Below are positions 1-8,005 of a stretch of DNA of 11,905 nucleotides, piece after piece. The stretch is from Desulfobacula sp. (GTDB lineage Bacteria; Desulfobacterota; Desulfobacteria; Desulfobacterales; Desulfobacteraceae). Location of the stretch: assembly GCA_029940245.1 (NCBI GenBank), contig JAOZRF010000044.1, positions 1 through 11,905 on the forward strand. Direction: 5' to 3'. The notes beneath the pieces were generated by a model. The model was given only the letters and a program-made list of their open reading frames with translations. It was not told where the DNA came from and searched no databases. Position 1 is the first letter of the stretch, and every line of letters starts with the position of its first letter. A program made the translations under genes and the position numbers.

Positions 1-516
1 CAGGGAATTCTGCAAAAAACCGATAATGTCCTGGATCTGGCAATAAACGGGAAGGGATTTTTTGCTGTTCAGACAAAAGACGGTGTTGCCTATACAAAAG
101 ATGGAAGGTTTACGCTCAATGAGGACGGAACGCTGGTTACACATGCCGGAGATTCTGTCATTGGCAAACAGGGAAAAATTATCATTGCCGGGAACGACAT
201 CCAGATAAGCCAAGGTGGCGTAATAAGTGTGGATGGCAATGAGACCGATGCATTGAAGATCGTGAGCTTTGACAAACCATCTGCTCTTGTTAAGCTTAAT
301 AAGGGTCTGTATCGTGATCCTGATAATCTTGCGGGTACAAAAAAGGAAGAGGAATCACAAATTCAATCCGGATACCTTGAGCTTTCCAATGTCCAGCCTA
401 TAAGAGAAATGGTTGAAATGATCAATATACAGCGTACCTTTGAATCGTACCAGAAAGTGATGCAGACCATATCCGAACAGAACAAAATGTCAACAAACCG
501 CATTGGGAATCTGTAA
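1..516 (+). CDS. flgF: Flagellar proximal-rod protein FlgF, C-terminal part (5' end outside window)
   Basis: The reading frame is open from base 1 to the TAA at 514-516 and gives about 171 residues; the start lies left of the window. The protein has the flagellar rod/hook family signature: an internal stretch with 'NGKGFFAVQT' and 'YTKDGRFTLNEDGTLV', then the C-terminal helix 'GYLELSNVQPIREMVEMI' followed by 'QRTFESYQKVMQT'. FlgF forms part of the rod that crosses the periplasm and is exported by the flagellar type III system. I call FlgF rather than FlgG because a full FlgG follows directly, and flgF-flgG is the usual order. An ATG at 229 in the same frame is an internal codon, not a start. 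No defect is seen in the part present. Confidence 0.93.
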   Translation, partial: QGILQKTDNVLDLAINGKGFFAVQTKDGVAYTKDGRFTLNEDGTLVTHAGDSVIGKQGKIIIAGNDIQISQGGVISVDGNETDALKIVSFDKPSALVKLNKGLYRDPDNLAGTKKEEESQIQSGYLELSNVQPIREMVEMINIQRTFESYQKVMQTISEQNKMSTNRIGNL

Positions 517-583
517 TGACTAAGATTGTCAAATAGTCAAATAATCAACCACTCGATGAGGTTTGAATGGAAGGAGGATTAAT

Positions 584-1366
584 ATGATAAGGGCTTTATG
601 GACGGCTGCAACCGGCATGGAAGCGCAACAGATAAGTCAGGACGTTGTTGCGAACAACCTGGCCAATGTCAATACAGCGGGATTTAAAAAGGCAAGGGCT
701 GATTTCCAGGATCTCATGTATCAGGTATATTCGAAGTCTGGAGCAGAAACAACTGGTGGCGGGCAGCTACCCGTGGGGATAGAAATCGGCATGGGTGTAA
801 AACCTGTGGCTATTCAAAAAATGTTTAGCCAGGGTGATTATATGCGGACGGATAATGAATTTGACATGGCTATTGAGGGGAATGGTTTTTTCCAGGTTGA
901 TAATGATGGGAGTACGGTTTACACACGGGCCGGCAACTTCAAGCTTGATAGCGATGGAGCCGTGTGTAATTCCGAAGGGCTTAAATTGGTACCTGAATTG
1001 ACTATACCTAATGATACGGTTGGTTTTACGATTGACAGTGGAGGGACATGGACAGCATCCGACGCAAATGGCGACCCCCTGGCAACCGGCAGAATGGAAC
1101 TTGCCAATTTTATCAACCCTGCAGGACTTACCAGCCTTGGGAGAAATCTTTATGGCAGGACAGAATCCTCTGGTGATGCCACTGCCGGGAATCCAGGAGA
1201 AGAGGGATTAGGCACCATTTCACAACGGTTTTTAGAGATGTCAAATGTAAATGTTGTGGATGAAATGGTCAGGATGATTGTGGGCCAGAGAGCATACGAG
1301 ATAAATTCAAAAGCCATTCAAACGGCAGATGACATGCTGCAGATGGCAAACAACCTCAAGAGGTAA
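584..1366 (+). CDS. flgG: Flagellar distal-rod protein FlgG
   Basis: This is a 260-residue protein, the usual FlgG length. The N-terminus 'MIRALWTAATGMEAQQ' and the following 'VVANNLANVNTAGFKKARADF' form the conserved rod/hook N-terminal motif. The middle has 'AIEGNGFFQV' and 'YTRAGNF', and the C-terminal helix is 'FLEMSNVNVVDEMVRMI...QRAYEINSKAIQTADDMLQ'. FlgG makes the distal rod inside the P and L rings and sets rod length. The start is ATG 584 because the strong ribosome-binding site AAGGAGG (571-577) sits 6 bases upstream. A longer in-frame TTG at 563 has no such support. It lies 67 bases after flgF in the same unit; the next gene begins at or just after its stop codon. Confidence 0.97.
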   Translation: MIRALWTAATGMEAQQISQDVVANNLANVNTAGFKKARADFQDLMYQVYSKSGAETTGGGQLPVGIEIGMGVKPVAIQKMFSQGDYMRTDNEFDMAIEGNGFFQVDNDGSTVYTRAGNFKLDSDGAVCNSEGLKLVPELTIPNDTVGFTIDSGGTWTASDANGDPLATGRMELANFINPAGLTSLGRNLYGRTESSGDATAGNPGEEGLGTISQRFLEMSNVNVVDEMVRMIVGQRAYEINSKAIQTADDMLQMANNLKR

Positions 1367-1383
1367 TGAGGGAGGTATTTAAG

Positions 1384-2118
1384 GTGAAGGTGCCGGATGA
1401 AGTCTTTAAAATGATACGCTCAATTGCGGTTGTTATTTTCCTGTTTCTTTTCAGTGGTCATCTGTGCATGGTTTCTGCAGCAGTGATAAAAGGAGGGACG
1501 ATAAAGGCTGTTGTAAAGGCTTATATCGAAAAGAACATGCCCTGGCAGAAAGGCTCGGTGCGGGTGGAGTTTTTTGACAAGGTGTCGGATTTGAGTGTGC
1601 CGGGAAATAAGATTACCTGCCGGGTCATGAGTAAAAGTAATATGGATTTTATTGGTAATTCTTCTTTTACAGTCAAGTTTTATGAAAATGATATATTTTT
1701 AAAGCAAAAAACTGTTAAGACAGGATTAGAAGTATTGATGGATATTGTGATAAGTACAAAGTCTCTCTCTAGAAATATCAAGATTGACGGGGATGATGTG
1801 AAATTGGTCAAAAGGTGGTTTAACCGCACGCCCGCAAAGATCATTTCAAGCCTGGATGATGTTGTGGGTATGAAACTTCGCACCAGTGTCAAATCAAATA
1901 CCCAAATAAATAGGAATATGGTTAGGATCATACCGATGGTAAAGAGAGGGAAGCCGGTAAGAATTATTCTTAATAACGGCTTGATGAGCATCACGACCAT
2001 CGGACTGTCAGAGCAGGATGGAATGCGCGGGGATTTGATAAAGGTCAGGAATGTGTCATCTAAAAAGTTGATTTATGTCAGGGTGATGGGCAATTCTCTG
2101 GTGAAAATGGAGTTATAA
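1384..2118 (+). CDS. flgA: Flagellar P-ring assembly chaperone FlgA
   Basis: FlgA is a periplasmic chaperone that helps FlgI polymerise into the P ring around the rod. The protein is about 244 residues: an N-terminal signal peptide (hydrophobic run 'SIAVVIFLFLFSG', likely cut after 'VSA'), then a central region, then a C-terminal SAF-like/FlgA domain recognisable from 'GMKLRTSVKSNTQINRNMV', the 'VKRGKPVRIIL' strand and the terminal 'GDLIKVRNVSSKKLIYVRV' segment. Two starts are possible. ATG 1366 overlaps the flgG stop (TAATG) but has only AGAGG two bases away. GTG 1384 is 8 bases after a clear GGAGG (1371-1375), so I prefer it. The position between flgG and flgH is typical. Primary sequence is poorly conserved in this family, as usual. 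Confidence 0.85.
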   Translation: MKVPDEVFKMIRSIAVVIFLFLFSGHLCMVSAAVIKGGTIKAVVKAYIEKNMPWQKGSVRVEFFDKVSDLSVPGNKITCRVMSKSNMDFIGNSSFTVKFYENDIFLKQKTVKTGLEVLMDIVISTKSLSRNIKIDGDDVKLVKRWFNRTPAKIISSLDDVVGMKLRTSVKSNTQINRNMVRIIPMVKRGKPVRIILNNGLMSITTIGLSEQDGMRGDLIKVRNVSSKKLIYVRVMGNSLVKMEL

Positions 2119-2164
2119 CCAGTGTCAAAAAAATGCCGATTAACCATGATTACAGGAGAACAAT

Positions 2165-2914
2165 ATGCAAAATAAAACATTGTTAACCACAAGATTAATC
2201 CATTCAATCCTGGTGGGTGTCATTTTTCTGTTCGTCATTGCCGGGTGTTCTTCAAATCTTAATATGGTAAAAAGAAATGAACCTGTTCCGGTTCCAAAGC
2301 AGGAAATATCTCCGCCTCCGCCCGTGGGATCCATCTGGCCCGGCGAGAATGCGAAAAATTCACTCTTTACCGATAATAAAGCAAGACATGTCAATGATAT
2401 CATTACAATCGTCATAGATGAGTATTCCTCGGGCAATAATTCTGCGGATACAGCCACCAGTAAAAACACCTCTACGCTTGCTGAAGTATCAAGTTTTTTA
2501 GGCGTAGAAAAGTCTATCGGCAGACGTAATAAAGATCTTACAAATGGGGATATTGCGACGGGAGGGCTTTCACCCTTGATACAGGTTGGGGGTTTGTCCA
2601 AGAACAGTCTCACGGGTAAGGGCAAAACGAGTCGAGATGGTGTATTGAATGCGAAGATAACGGCAAGGGTTGTCAAAATTATGGATAATGGGAATCTTGC
2701 AATAGAGGGGAAACGACAATTGACAGTGAATGCTGAAGATCAGTATATTATTATTTCCGGTATTATCAGACCTGAGGATGTTACCTCAGATAATATCATA
2801 TCATCACAGTACATTGCCGATGCAAGGATTATTTATACGGGCAATGGTGTAGTTAATGACAAGATGAGACCGGGCTGGCTGACGCGCATTGTGGATTGGA
2901 CCTGGCCATTTTGA
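2165..2914 (+). CDS. flgH: Flagellar L-ring lipoprotein FlgH
   Basis: FlgH forms the outer-membrane L ring through which the rod turns. The 249-residue product has a lipoprotein signal peptide ending in a lipobox 'VIAGC', with the acylated Cys at residue 28. A proline-rich linker ('EISPPPPVGSIW') follows, then the family core 'LFTDNKARHVNDIITIVIDE' and the C-terminal beta-rich part ending 'GWLTRIVDWTWPF', which is the typical FlgH ending. The start ATG 2165 follows AGGAGA at suitable spacing. It sits 46 bases after flgA and 22 before flgI. The length is slightly above the common 220-235 residues but within the family range. No broken motif is seen. Confidence 0.95.
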   Translation: MQNKTLLTTRLIHSILVGVIFLFVIAGCSSNLNMVKRNEPVPVPKQEISPPPPVGSIWPGENAKNSLFTDNKARHVNDIITIVIDEYSSGNNSADTATSKNTSTLAEVSSFLGVEKSIGRRNKDLTNGDIATGGLSPLIQVGGLSKNSLTGKGKTSRDGVLNAKITARVVKIMDNGNLAIEGKRQLTVNAEDQYIIISGIIRPEDVTSDNIISSQYIADARIIYTGNGVVNDKMRPGWLTRIVDWTWPF

Positions 2915-2936
2915 TAATCGAGTAAAGGATGTTTCT

Positions 2937-4115
2937 ATGAAGACAGCAAAAATTTTTACGTTTGTTGTAATTTCTGTTGTAATTGGTTTTAGTATTACGT
3001 CTCATGCCTGCGCCGCCCGCATCAAAGATATTGCCAGTATCGGGGGGGTTAGGGATAACCAGTTGATCGGCTATGGTCTGGTTGTTGGTCTGGCTGGGAC
3101 GGGTGATAATATTAAAAACGGATTCACAAAGGAAACCCTTGCCAATATGTTGAGCAGACAGGGACTTGCGATGAAGGAAGAGTCCAGAAAAAATTTGAGT
3201 TCAGATAATGTGGCATCAGTTATGGTTACGGCTGAGTTACCTCCATTTGCCAAGACAGGGTCGAGAATAGACGTTGCGGTCTCCTCTATCGGTGATGCAA
3301 AGAGCCTGCTGGGAGGTGCTCTTCTTATGACTCCGCTTAGAGGGGCGGACGGCAGGATCTATGCTGTGGCGCAGGGTGCGGTATCTATCGGAGGTTTCTC
3401 CGCCGGCGGCAGCGGTGCAAATGTTTCTAAAAATCACCCGACTTGTGGCCGGGTTACAAATGGTGCCTTTGTCGAGAGGGAACTTGTGTACAATTTTGAA
3501 AACAGAAAATCATTTGCCATAAATCTTTATAGATCAGATTTTACGACCGCAACAGGGATGGCGGCTGCCATAAATGGTACGATGGAGGGGGTGGAAGCTA
3601 AACTTGTTGATTCATCTACTATTTCAGTGAATATAAACGAGTCTTTTAAAGGGAGTTTAGTAAAGCTTGTTTCGATTGTTGAAAATATTAATGTTACGGT
3701 TGATTCCCCTGCAGTTGTGATAATAGATGAGAAGACCGGTACGATTGTTATGGGAGAAAATGTAAGGATATCCACAGTCGCTGTGGCCCATGGAAATTTG
3801 TTCATCCAGATAAAGGATAAAAAGAGTGTATCTCAACCATCCCCATTTGCCCCTGCTCCTCCTGCCGGTAGTGCTCCGGTCGATGCAGGGGGCGGCACAA
3901 TAGTCGCTCCCGGGGGACAGACTGTTGTGACAACTGAAACAACGATTGGTGTTCAAGAAGAAAAGAATCGTCTGGTGGTTGTACCAAAGGGGGTTAGTAT
4001 TCAGGACGTAGTAAAAGCGCTTAACGCCATAGGTGTTACGCCGGGGGATCTGATAACCATATTGCAGACAATCAAATCTGCAGGGGCGCTTCAGGCAGAT
4101 TTGAAGGTAATGTAG
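2937..4115 (+). CDS. flgI: Flagellar P-ring protein FlgI
   Basis: FlgI polymerises in the periplasm into the P ring bound to peptidoglycan. The product is 392 residues: a signal peptide (1-26, ending 'HACA'), then the highly conserved FlgI opening 'RIKDIASIGGVRDNQLIGYGLVVGLAGTGD', 'NVASVMVTAELPPFAKTGSRIDVAVSSIGDAKSL' split over the next region, and 'LLMTPLRGADGRIYAVAQG'. The C-terminus 'GVSIQDVVKALNAIGVTPGDLITILQTIKSAGALQADLKVM' is canonical. ATG 2937 is chosen because AAAGGA (2924-2929) precedes it and because a signal peptide then starts the protein; an upstream in-frame TTG at 2889 overlaps flgH. Residues about 299-330 form a Pro/Ala/Gly-rich insertion that makes the protein about 25 residues longer than usual. 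Confidence 0.96.
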   Translation: MKTAKIFTFVVISVVIGFSITSHACAARIKDIASIGGVRDNQLIGYGLVVGLAGTGDNIKNGFTKETLANMLSRQGLAMKEESRKNLSSDNVASVMVTAELPPFAKTGSRIDVAVSSIGDAKSLLGGALLMTPLRGADGRIYAVAQGAVSIGGFSAGGSGANVSKNHPTCGRVTNGAFVERELVYNFENRKSFAINLYRSDFTTATGMAAAINGTMEGVEAKLVDSSTISVNINESFKGSLVKLVSIVENINVTVDSPAVVIIDEKTGTIVMGENVRISTVAVAHGNLFIQIKDKKSVSQPSPFAPAPPAGSAPVDAGGGTIVAPGGQTVVTTETTIGVQEEKNRLVVVPKGVSIQDVVKALNAIGVTPGDLITILQTIKSAGALQADLKVM

Positions 4116-4137
4116 AGTCAGGGATAGGAGGTCGGGG

Positions 4138-4452
4138 ATGGAAGGAATAAATTTAAACGGATTAACAACAGGGGTGGTCTTTAAGGATAAAGAAACGGGC
4201 CGGCCTGAGGGAGTGCAGCCGGGGTCCAGTGAAGAAAAGCTTAAAAAAGCATGTGCTGATTTTGAAGCCATCTTCATTAATTATATGATGAAGACCATGC
4301 GGAACACGATTCCTAAAAGCGGGCTTAATAATTTTCCAGGCAAGGATATTTATGCTACAATGGTTGACCAGAAGGTAGCACAAGATCTTGCAACAAAAAA
4401 GGGAGGCATAGGTCTTCAGGAAATCCTTTTACGCCGGCTTGGCGGATCTTAG
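4138..4452 (+). CDS. flgJ: Rod-binding (FlgJ N-terminal type) protein, no hydrolase domain
   Basis: The 104-residue protein matches only the FlgJ rod-binding domain: 'LKKACADFEAIFINYMMKTMRNTIPKSG' and the downstream 'IYATMVDQKVAQDLATKKGGIGLQEIL' are the two conserved halves. In enterobacteria this domain is fused to a C-terminal muramidase that opens the peptidoglycan for the rod; here the gene ends (TAG 4450-4452) straight after the rod-binding part. Single-domain FlgJ is common outside gamma- and betaproteobacteria and implies a separate wall hydrolase. There is no signal peptide, as expected for a substrate of the flagellar export apparatus. The start ATG 4138 follows AGGAGG (4126-4131). 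It is the last gene before an internal late promoter. Confidence 0.92.
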   Translation: MEGINLNGLTTGVVFKDKETGRPEGVQPGSSEEKLKKACADFEAIFINYMMKTMRNTIPKSGLNNFPGKDIYATMVDQKVAQDLATKKGGIGLQEILLRRLGGS

Positions 4453-4478
4453 GTCCAAGGATTAGTCTGGGCACTTGC

Positions 4479-4506
4479 TAAAGTTTTGTTGTAAACTTGC
4501 CGATAT
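4479..4506 (+). promoter_or_regulatory. Sigma-28 (FliA)-type promoter upstream of flgM
   Basis: TAAAGTTT at 4479-4486 and GCCGATAT at 4499-4506 match the sigma-28 -35 (TAAAGTTT) and -10 (GCCGATAA) elements at nearly every base. The gap between TAAA and GCCGATAT is 16 rather than the usual 15 bases. It lies in the 93-base gap between flgJ and flgM, the largest gap between the flagellar genes, and would start transcription about 30 bases before the flgM ATG. This places flgM, flgN, flgK, flgL, csrA and fliW in a late unit. The match is read directly; activity is inferred. Confidence 0.75.
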
Positions 4507-4545
4507 CCTTTTAAACTGAGGTGAATATAAAGAAAGGTATTATAG

Positions 4546-4854
4546 ATGAAAATTTCTGAAACTGGAAATTCCACAAACGAGCTTATTTCAATGTATAAGA
4601 TAAATGAGGGCAAAGTAGGTTCCGAGTCTGAGGAGCAGGCAGCTAACAGCGTGGTTCCAGAAGATAAAGTCAGTTTATCCTCAACGGCAAGGGATATTCA
4701 GCTGGCAGAGAAAGTTATTGAAAAACTCCCCGATATTCGAGAAGAAAAGGTTCAGGCATTGAAAGATCAGATAGCAACGGGGAAATACAATGTGAGCGGA
4801 GAAAAGATTGCCGAAAAGATGATGAGCGAATCACTTCTGGATATAGTGGTTTGA
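4546..4854 (+). CDS. flgM: Anti-sigma-28 factor FlgM
   Basis: FlgM binds sigma-28 (FliA) in the cytoplasm and blocks late flagellar transcription until the hook is complete, when it is secreted. The 102-residue protein has the family layout: a low-complexity, likely disordered N-terminal half, then the C-terminal sigma-binding part with 'DKVSLSSTARDIQLAEKVI' and 'IREEKVQALKDQIATGKYNV', followed by 'GEKIAEKMMSESLLDIV'. The start ATG 4546 has AAAGG about 8 bases upstream. It is preceded by a sigma-28-type promoter, so it would be made under the factor it inhibits, a known feedback arrangement. flgN starts 4 bases after its stop codon. Confidence 0.94.
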   Translation: MKISETGNSTNELISMYKINEGKVGSESEEQAANSVVPEDKVSLSSTARDIQLAEKVIEKLPDIREEKVQALKDQIATGKYNVSGEKIAEKMMSESLLDIVV

Positions 4855-4858
4855 TTCA

Positions 4859-5371
4859 ATGAATAACGAATTACATTCCCTTTATGATTCTCTTGTTTCA
4901 GTCCTGAGAAAAGAGATCGAAGTCTACCGGAAGCTTCACGACTCTCTCCTGTATGAAAAAGAAATCCTGGCAGGATCTTCAGTGAATGAAATATATGAAA
5001 ATAATTATAGAAAAGAAACCTGTATTCTGAAGGCGAAGATGGTGAAAGAGGTAAGGACAAAATTGTTAGAGAAGATCATCAGCGCCCTCAATCTTGACGG
5101 AAGGGATATAAGGCTTTCAACGTTGCTGCTGCATGGAGATGACAGTCAGAAAAAGGAACTGGAGGAATGCCGATTAACCCTTTGTTCCCTTTTGATGAAC
5201 GTCAATGAATTGAGTAAAAGAAACAAGGCTTTGCTTGTTTCTTCTCTTTTTTATGTGCGGAAATCCATCGATTTTCTCGGGCAGATTATTTCTCCCGGCG
5301 TAACATACCTGAGCACTGGAAAATTAAAAGAAAACCATTTGAATGGAAAAATTGTAAGCAGGGAAGGATAG
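4859..5371 (+). CDS. flgN: Flagellar export chaperone FlgN
   Basis: FlgN is the cytoplasmic chaperone that keeps the hook-junction proteins FlgK and FlgL unfolded and brings them to the export gate. The 170-residue product is strongly helical and charged, with an N-terminal 'LYDSLVSVLRKEIEVYRKLHDSLLYEKEIL' segment and a C-terminal 'NELSKRNKALLVSSLFYVRKSIDFLGQI', the pattern of the FlgN family. The start ATG 4859 lies 4 bases after the flgM stop without a clear ribosome-binding site, so it is probably translationally coupled. Its clients flgK and flgL follow directly. The family is weakly conserved, so the call rests on helical pattern plus position. Confidence 0.88.
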   Translation: MNNELHSLYDSLVSVLRKEIEVYRKLHDSLLYEKEILAGSSVNEIYENNYRKETCILKAKMVKEVRTKLLEKIISALNLDGRDIRLSTLLLHGDDSQKKELEECRLTLCSLLMNVNELSKRNKALLVSSLFYVRKSIDFLGQIISPGVTYLSTGKLKENHLNGKIVSREG

Positions 5372-5375
5372 TTAA

Positions 5376-6749
5376 ATGTCAGGTATCGATGCATTGAATA
5401 TAGCGAGAGGTGCTTTGTTGAGCCATCAAACTGCAATCAATCTCACTGGAACCAATATTGCCAATGCAAATACCTCCGGATATACGAGGCAGCGGCCGGT
5501 ATTCGGTGCTTTGAATCCAAGTGTTGAGATATCAAAGATAGAACGGGTTTATGATAAGTTTCTCGGGGCTCAGATCAATGAGCAGATGCATAATCTGGGG
5601 TATGGTGAAGCAAGAAGGGACGAACTGGACAGGATTGAAATGACCTTTAATGAAACCGACGGCGGCGGCATTAATGAGTTATTGAATAAATTCTGGAGTG
5701 CCTGGGAGGATTTGTCGGCAAATCCTTCTGGACAAGCTGAAAAGCAGGCGCTGGTTTCCGTTTCCCAGAGTCTGACTTCCATGTTTCATTCATATAGCAA
5801 TGAGCTTTTTTCCGTCCAGAATGACGTAAATACACAGATACCGTTTCTGGTGGACCAGATCAACAACTATGCCTCGGATATAGCTGATATAAACGCCGGA
5901 ATTTCGCATACTGAAATAAAAGGTGCGAGTGAGTCTGGTCTGAATAGTCTCAAAGACGAAAGAGCAAATCTTCTATCAGAGCTGGCTGGGATTGTCGATT
6001 TCCATTATATTGAGAATTCAAATGGTTCAATAAGCGTCTTTTTGTCCAATGGCATGCCGCTGGTGGAAGGCGACCAGAAATGGGAACTTGATGTCGTGAC
6101 AAAGAACCATGCATCCAATCCTTCCTTTTATGACGTTGTCTTTAAAGATGATCCCGACAAAGAAGTGATCAATAGTGTTATAACTAATGGAAGATTGGCG
6201 GGTTCACTGGAAATTCGCGATAGCACTGTAGAGGGCTATTTGAGTGACCTAAATACTCTGGCTTCGGAAATAGTAGATAAGATAAACGACCAGCATCAAC
6301 TGGGTTATGATACGAGTCAAAATCCGGGGGAAGATTTTTTTGATGCGACAAAAACAGAGGCTAAAAATATTGAAATTAGTGCCGCTATCATAGCCGATAT
6401 AAATAAAATAGCAGCCTCAGAGACGGTTAATGGCGATGGTGGCAATGCCGGCCGGATAGGAGCGATTAAGGATGAGCTTCTTATGAATGATGGTCATTCG
6501 AGCTTTAATAGTTACTATGCTTCTATTGTGGGGCAAATCGGTCAGGATGTTATAGATGCCGACAGGGATTTTGATCGCCATACAAATCTAACGAGCCAGT
6601 TGACGAACAAAAGAGAGGAGATTTCAGGGGTGTCGATTGATGAAGAGATGATGAACCTTATCAAATATCAGACCGGTTATAACGCGGCGGCCAAATTTTT
6701 CAGTGCCGCAGATGAATTGATAGCTACCCTGATGAATCTGGTGCAGTAG
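5376..6749 (+). CDS. flgK: Hook-associated protein 1 FlgK
   Basis: FlgK is the first junction protein between hook and filament. The 457-residue protein has the conserved N-terminal D0/D1 helix motif 'ALNIARGALLSHQTAINLTG', then 'NIANANTSGYTRQRPVF', and the C-terminal partner helix 'MMNLIKYQTGYNAAAKFFSAADELIATLMNLV'. The middle contains the usual helical 'WSAWEDLSANPSGQAEKQALV' segment. It is shorter than the enterobacterial protein (about 547), consistent with a reduced surface-exposed domain, which is common in this group. ATG 5376 follows GGAAGGA (5362-5368). It is 4 bases from the flgN stop and is followed by flgL after 48 bases. Confidence 0.96.
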   Translation: MSGIDALNIARGALLSHQTAINLTGTNIANANTSGYTRQRPVFGALNPSVEISKIERVYDKFLGAQINEQMHNLGYGEARRDELDRIEMTFNETDGGGINELLNKFWSAWEDLSANPSGQAEKQALVSVSQSLTSMFHSYSNELFSVQNDVNTQIPFLVDQINNYASDIADINAGISHTEIKGASESGLNSLKDERANLLSELAGIVDFHYIENSNGSISVFLSNGMPLVEGDQKWELDVVTKNHASNPSFYDVVFKDDPDKEVINSVITNGRLAGSLEIRDSTVEGYLSDLNTLASEIVDKINDQHQLGYDTSQNPGEDFFDATKTEAKNIEISAAIIADINKIAASETVNGDGGNAGRIGAIKDELLMNDGHSSFNSYYASIVGQIGQDVIDADRDFDRHTNLTSQLTNKREEISGVSIDEEMMNLIKYQTGYNAAAKFFSAADELIATLMNLVQ

Positions 6750-6797
6750 ACAAGATCAGGGGTCAGAGAACCAGCAGCCCTGAAGAGAGGTGGTCTT

Positions 6798-8000
6798 ATG
6801 GTAATGCGTGTATCGGAAAACATGAAGTTTAATACAATAACAGAGAACATGTTTAAGTCTCAGGACAGTTATAATAAACTTGCTGAAAAAATTGCTTCAC
6901 TAAAGGAAATTAACAGGCCGTCGGATGATCCTATTGGTATGAACAAAGTGCTTAACTTACGAAAATCCAGGGACTCAGTTGAACAATACACCCGGAATAT
7001 GGATGGTTGTGAATCATGGCTCACGATTACCGAATCAAAATTGTCGGCTGCGGGCGACCTTCTGGCAGATGCCAGGGTAGTGGCTATTGCCCAGTCAACA
7101 GCGACCTCGTCTGCCGAGGTGCGAAGTTCGGAAGCAGGGGCAGTGCAGCAGCTTATAGATGAAATGCTTACCCTTGCTAACTCAAAGTATGGGGGAAGGT
7201 ATCTCTTTTCAGGGACAAAAATGGACATAGATCCTTTTTCATCTTCAGAAGGGTCTGTCGCCATAGGAACGGCAGCTGCGGCTGGAGGAAATACTTTTGA
7301 CGGTAGTGTGACATCCAGTGGCACATATACAGGCAGTGTGAACAAGACTTATGTGGTAAAGATTGTTACAGGCGGAGAATTAGCTGCTGCGACATATAAA
7401 GTTTCTGATGATGGCGGGAAGACCTGGGGTGCTGAAAAAAATGATCTGGATGGCGGAACTATTACAATTGGTGACGGCATGGATTTGACCTTTACAGATA
7501 ATGGTGCGGCTGACCTGACAACTGACGACATCTTTTACGTCCAGGCTTTTGCGTCAGGCTATTACAACGGTAACTGCGAGGAAATGTCCGTTAATATTGG
7601 CGAAGGAACCTCCTTTGCTTACTCCATTTCCGGTGAAGCAGCATTTACGGACAAGGGGGATGGTAGTGTTGATGTATTCGGGGCCCTCAATGATTTGAAG
7701 ACAGCGCTGGAGAATAACGAACCGGATACCATTGCATCCTGTATAGACGATCTTAAGGCGGCATCCGATCAGATATCGAAAAATATTTCCAGATGCGGCA
7801 CCAGGATGAACAGGCTGGAGATAGCAAAGAACAACCTGACCGATCTGGGTTTTAATTTAACCAAACTGCTTTCTGATACAGAAGATGCAGATATGTCTGA
7901 AATTATAACCATGTTTGCCATGAAGGAAACCGCTTTGAAGGCATCGTATGCAACGGCATCAAAGATAGGAAATTTAACAATACTCGATTTTCTTAGATAA
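6798..8000 (+). CDS. flgL: Hook-associated protein 3 FlgL with an inserted domain
   Basis: FlgL is the second junction protein, on which the filament is built. The N-terminus '[20 protein letters not shown]' and the '[16 protein letters not shown]' motif are typical, as are '[14 protein letters not shown]' and the C-terminal flagellin-like helix '[26 protein letters not shown]'. At 400 residues it is about 100 longer than the commonest form. The extra length is a beta-rich region (about residues 177-251) beginning '[17 protein letters not shown]' and containing '[13 protein letters not shown]', a module also seen in other flagellin-family junction proteins. ATG 6798 is favoured by GAGAGG at 6784-6789; ATG 6804 is the alternative. 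csrA starts 5 bases after the stop. Confidence 0.94.
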   Translation: MVMRVSENMKFNTITENMFKSQDSYNKLAEKIASLKEINRPSDDPIGMNKVLNLRKSRDSVEQYTRNMDGCESWLTITESKLSAAGDLLADARVVAIAQSTATSSAEVRSSEAGAVQQLIDEMLTLANSKYGGRYLFSGTKMDIDPFSSSEGSVAIGTAAAAGGNTFDGSVTSSGTYTGSVNKTYVVKIVTGGELAAATYKVSDDGGKTWGAEKNDLDGGTITIGDGMDLTFTDNGAADLTTDDIFYVQAFASGYYNGNCEEMSVNIGEGTSFAYSISGEAAFTDKGDGSVDVFGALNDLKTALENNEPDTIASCIDDLKAASDQISKNISRCGTRMNRLEIAKNNLTDLGFNLTKLLSDTEDADMSEIITMFAMKETALKASYATASKIGNLTILDFLR

Positions 8001-8005
8001 ATGAA

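Noticed and set aside
2116..2142. A second possible sigma-28 promoter (TAAC, 15 bases, GCCGATTA) before flgH
   Set aside because: The -10 box is good, but the -35 box is poor, and it lies within a tightly spaced early unit; GCCGATTA also occurs inside flgN at 5169 with no promoter context.
2140..2676. A 178-codon open frame on the minus strand over flgH
   Set aside because: It mirrors the codon pattern of flgH and has no support of its own.
3657..4277. A 206-codon open frame on the minus strand across the end of flgI and the start of flgJ
   Set aside because: It is antisense to two well-conserved genes, has low-complexity composition and no family resemblance; it is a shadow frame.
2133..5179. 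The 13-base word ATGCCGATTAACC at 2133-2145 and again at 5167-5179
   Set aside because: Only two copies, one of them inside flgN coding sequence, and no flanking similarity; most likely chance.
6869..7345. A 158-codon open frame on the minus strand inside flgL
   Set aside because: Antisense to the conserved FlgL N-terminal region, with no ribosome-binding site or recognisable domain.
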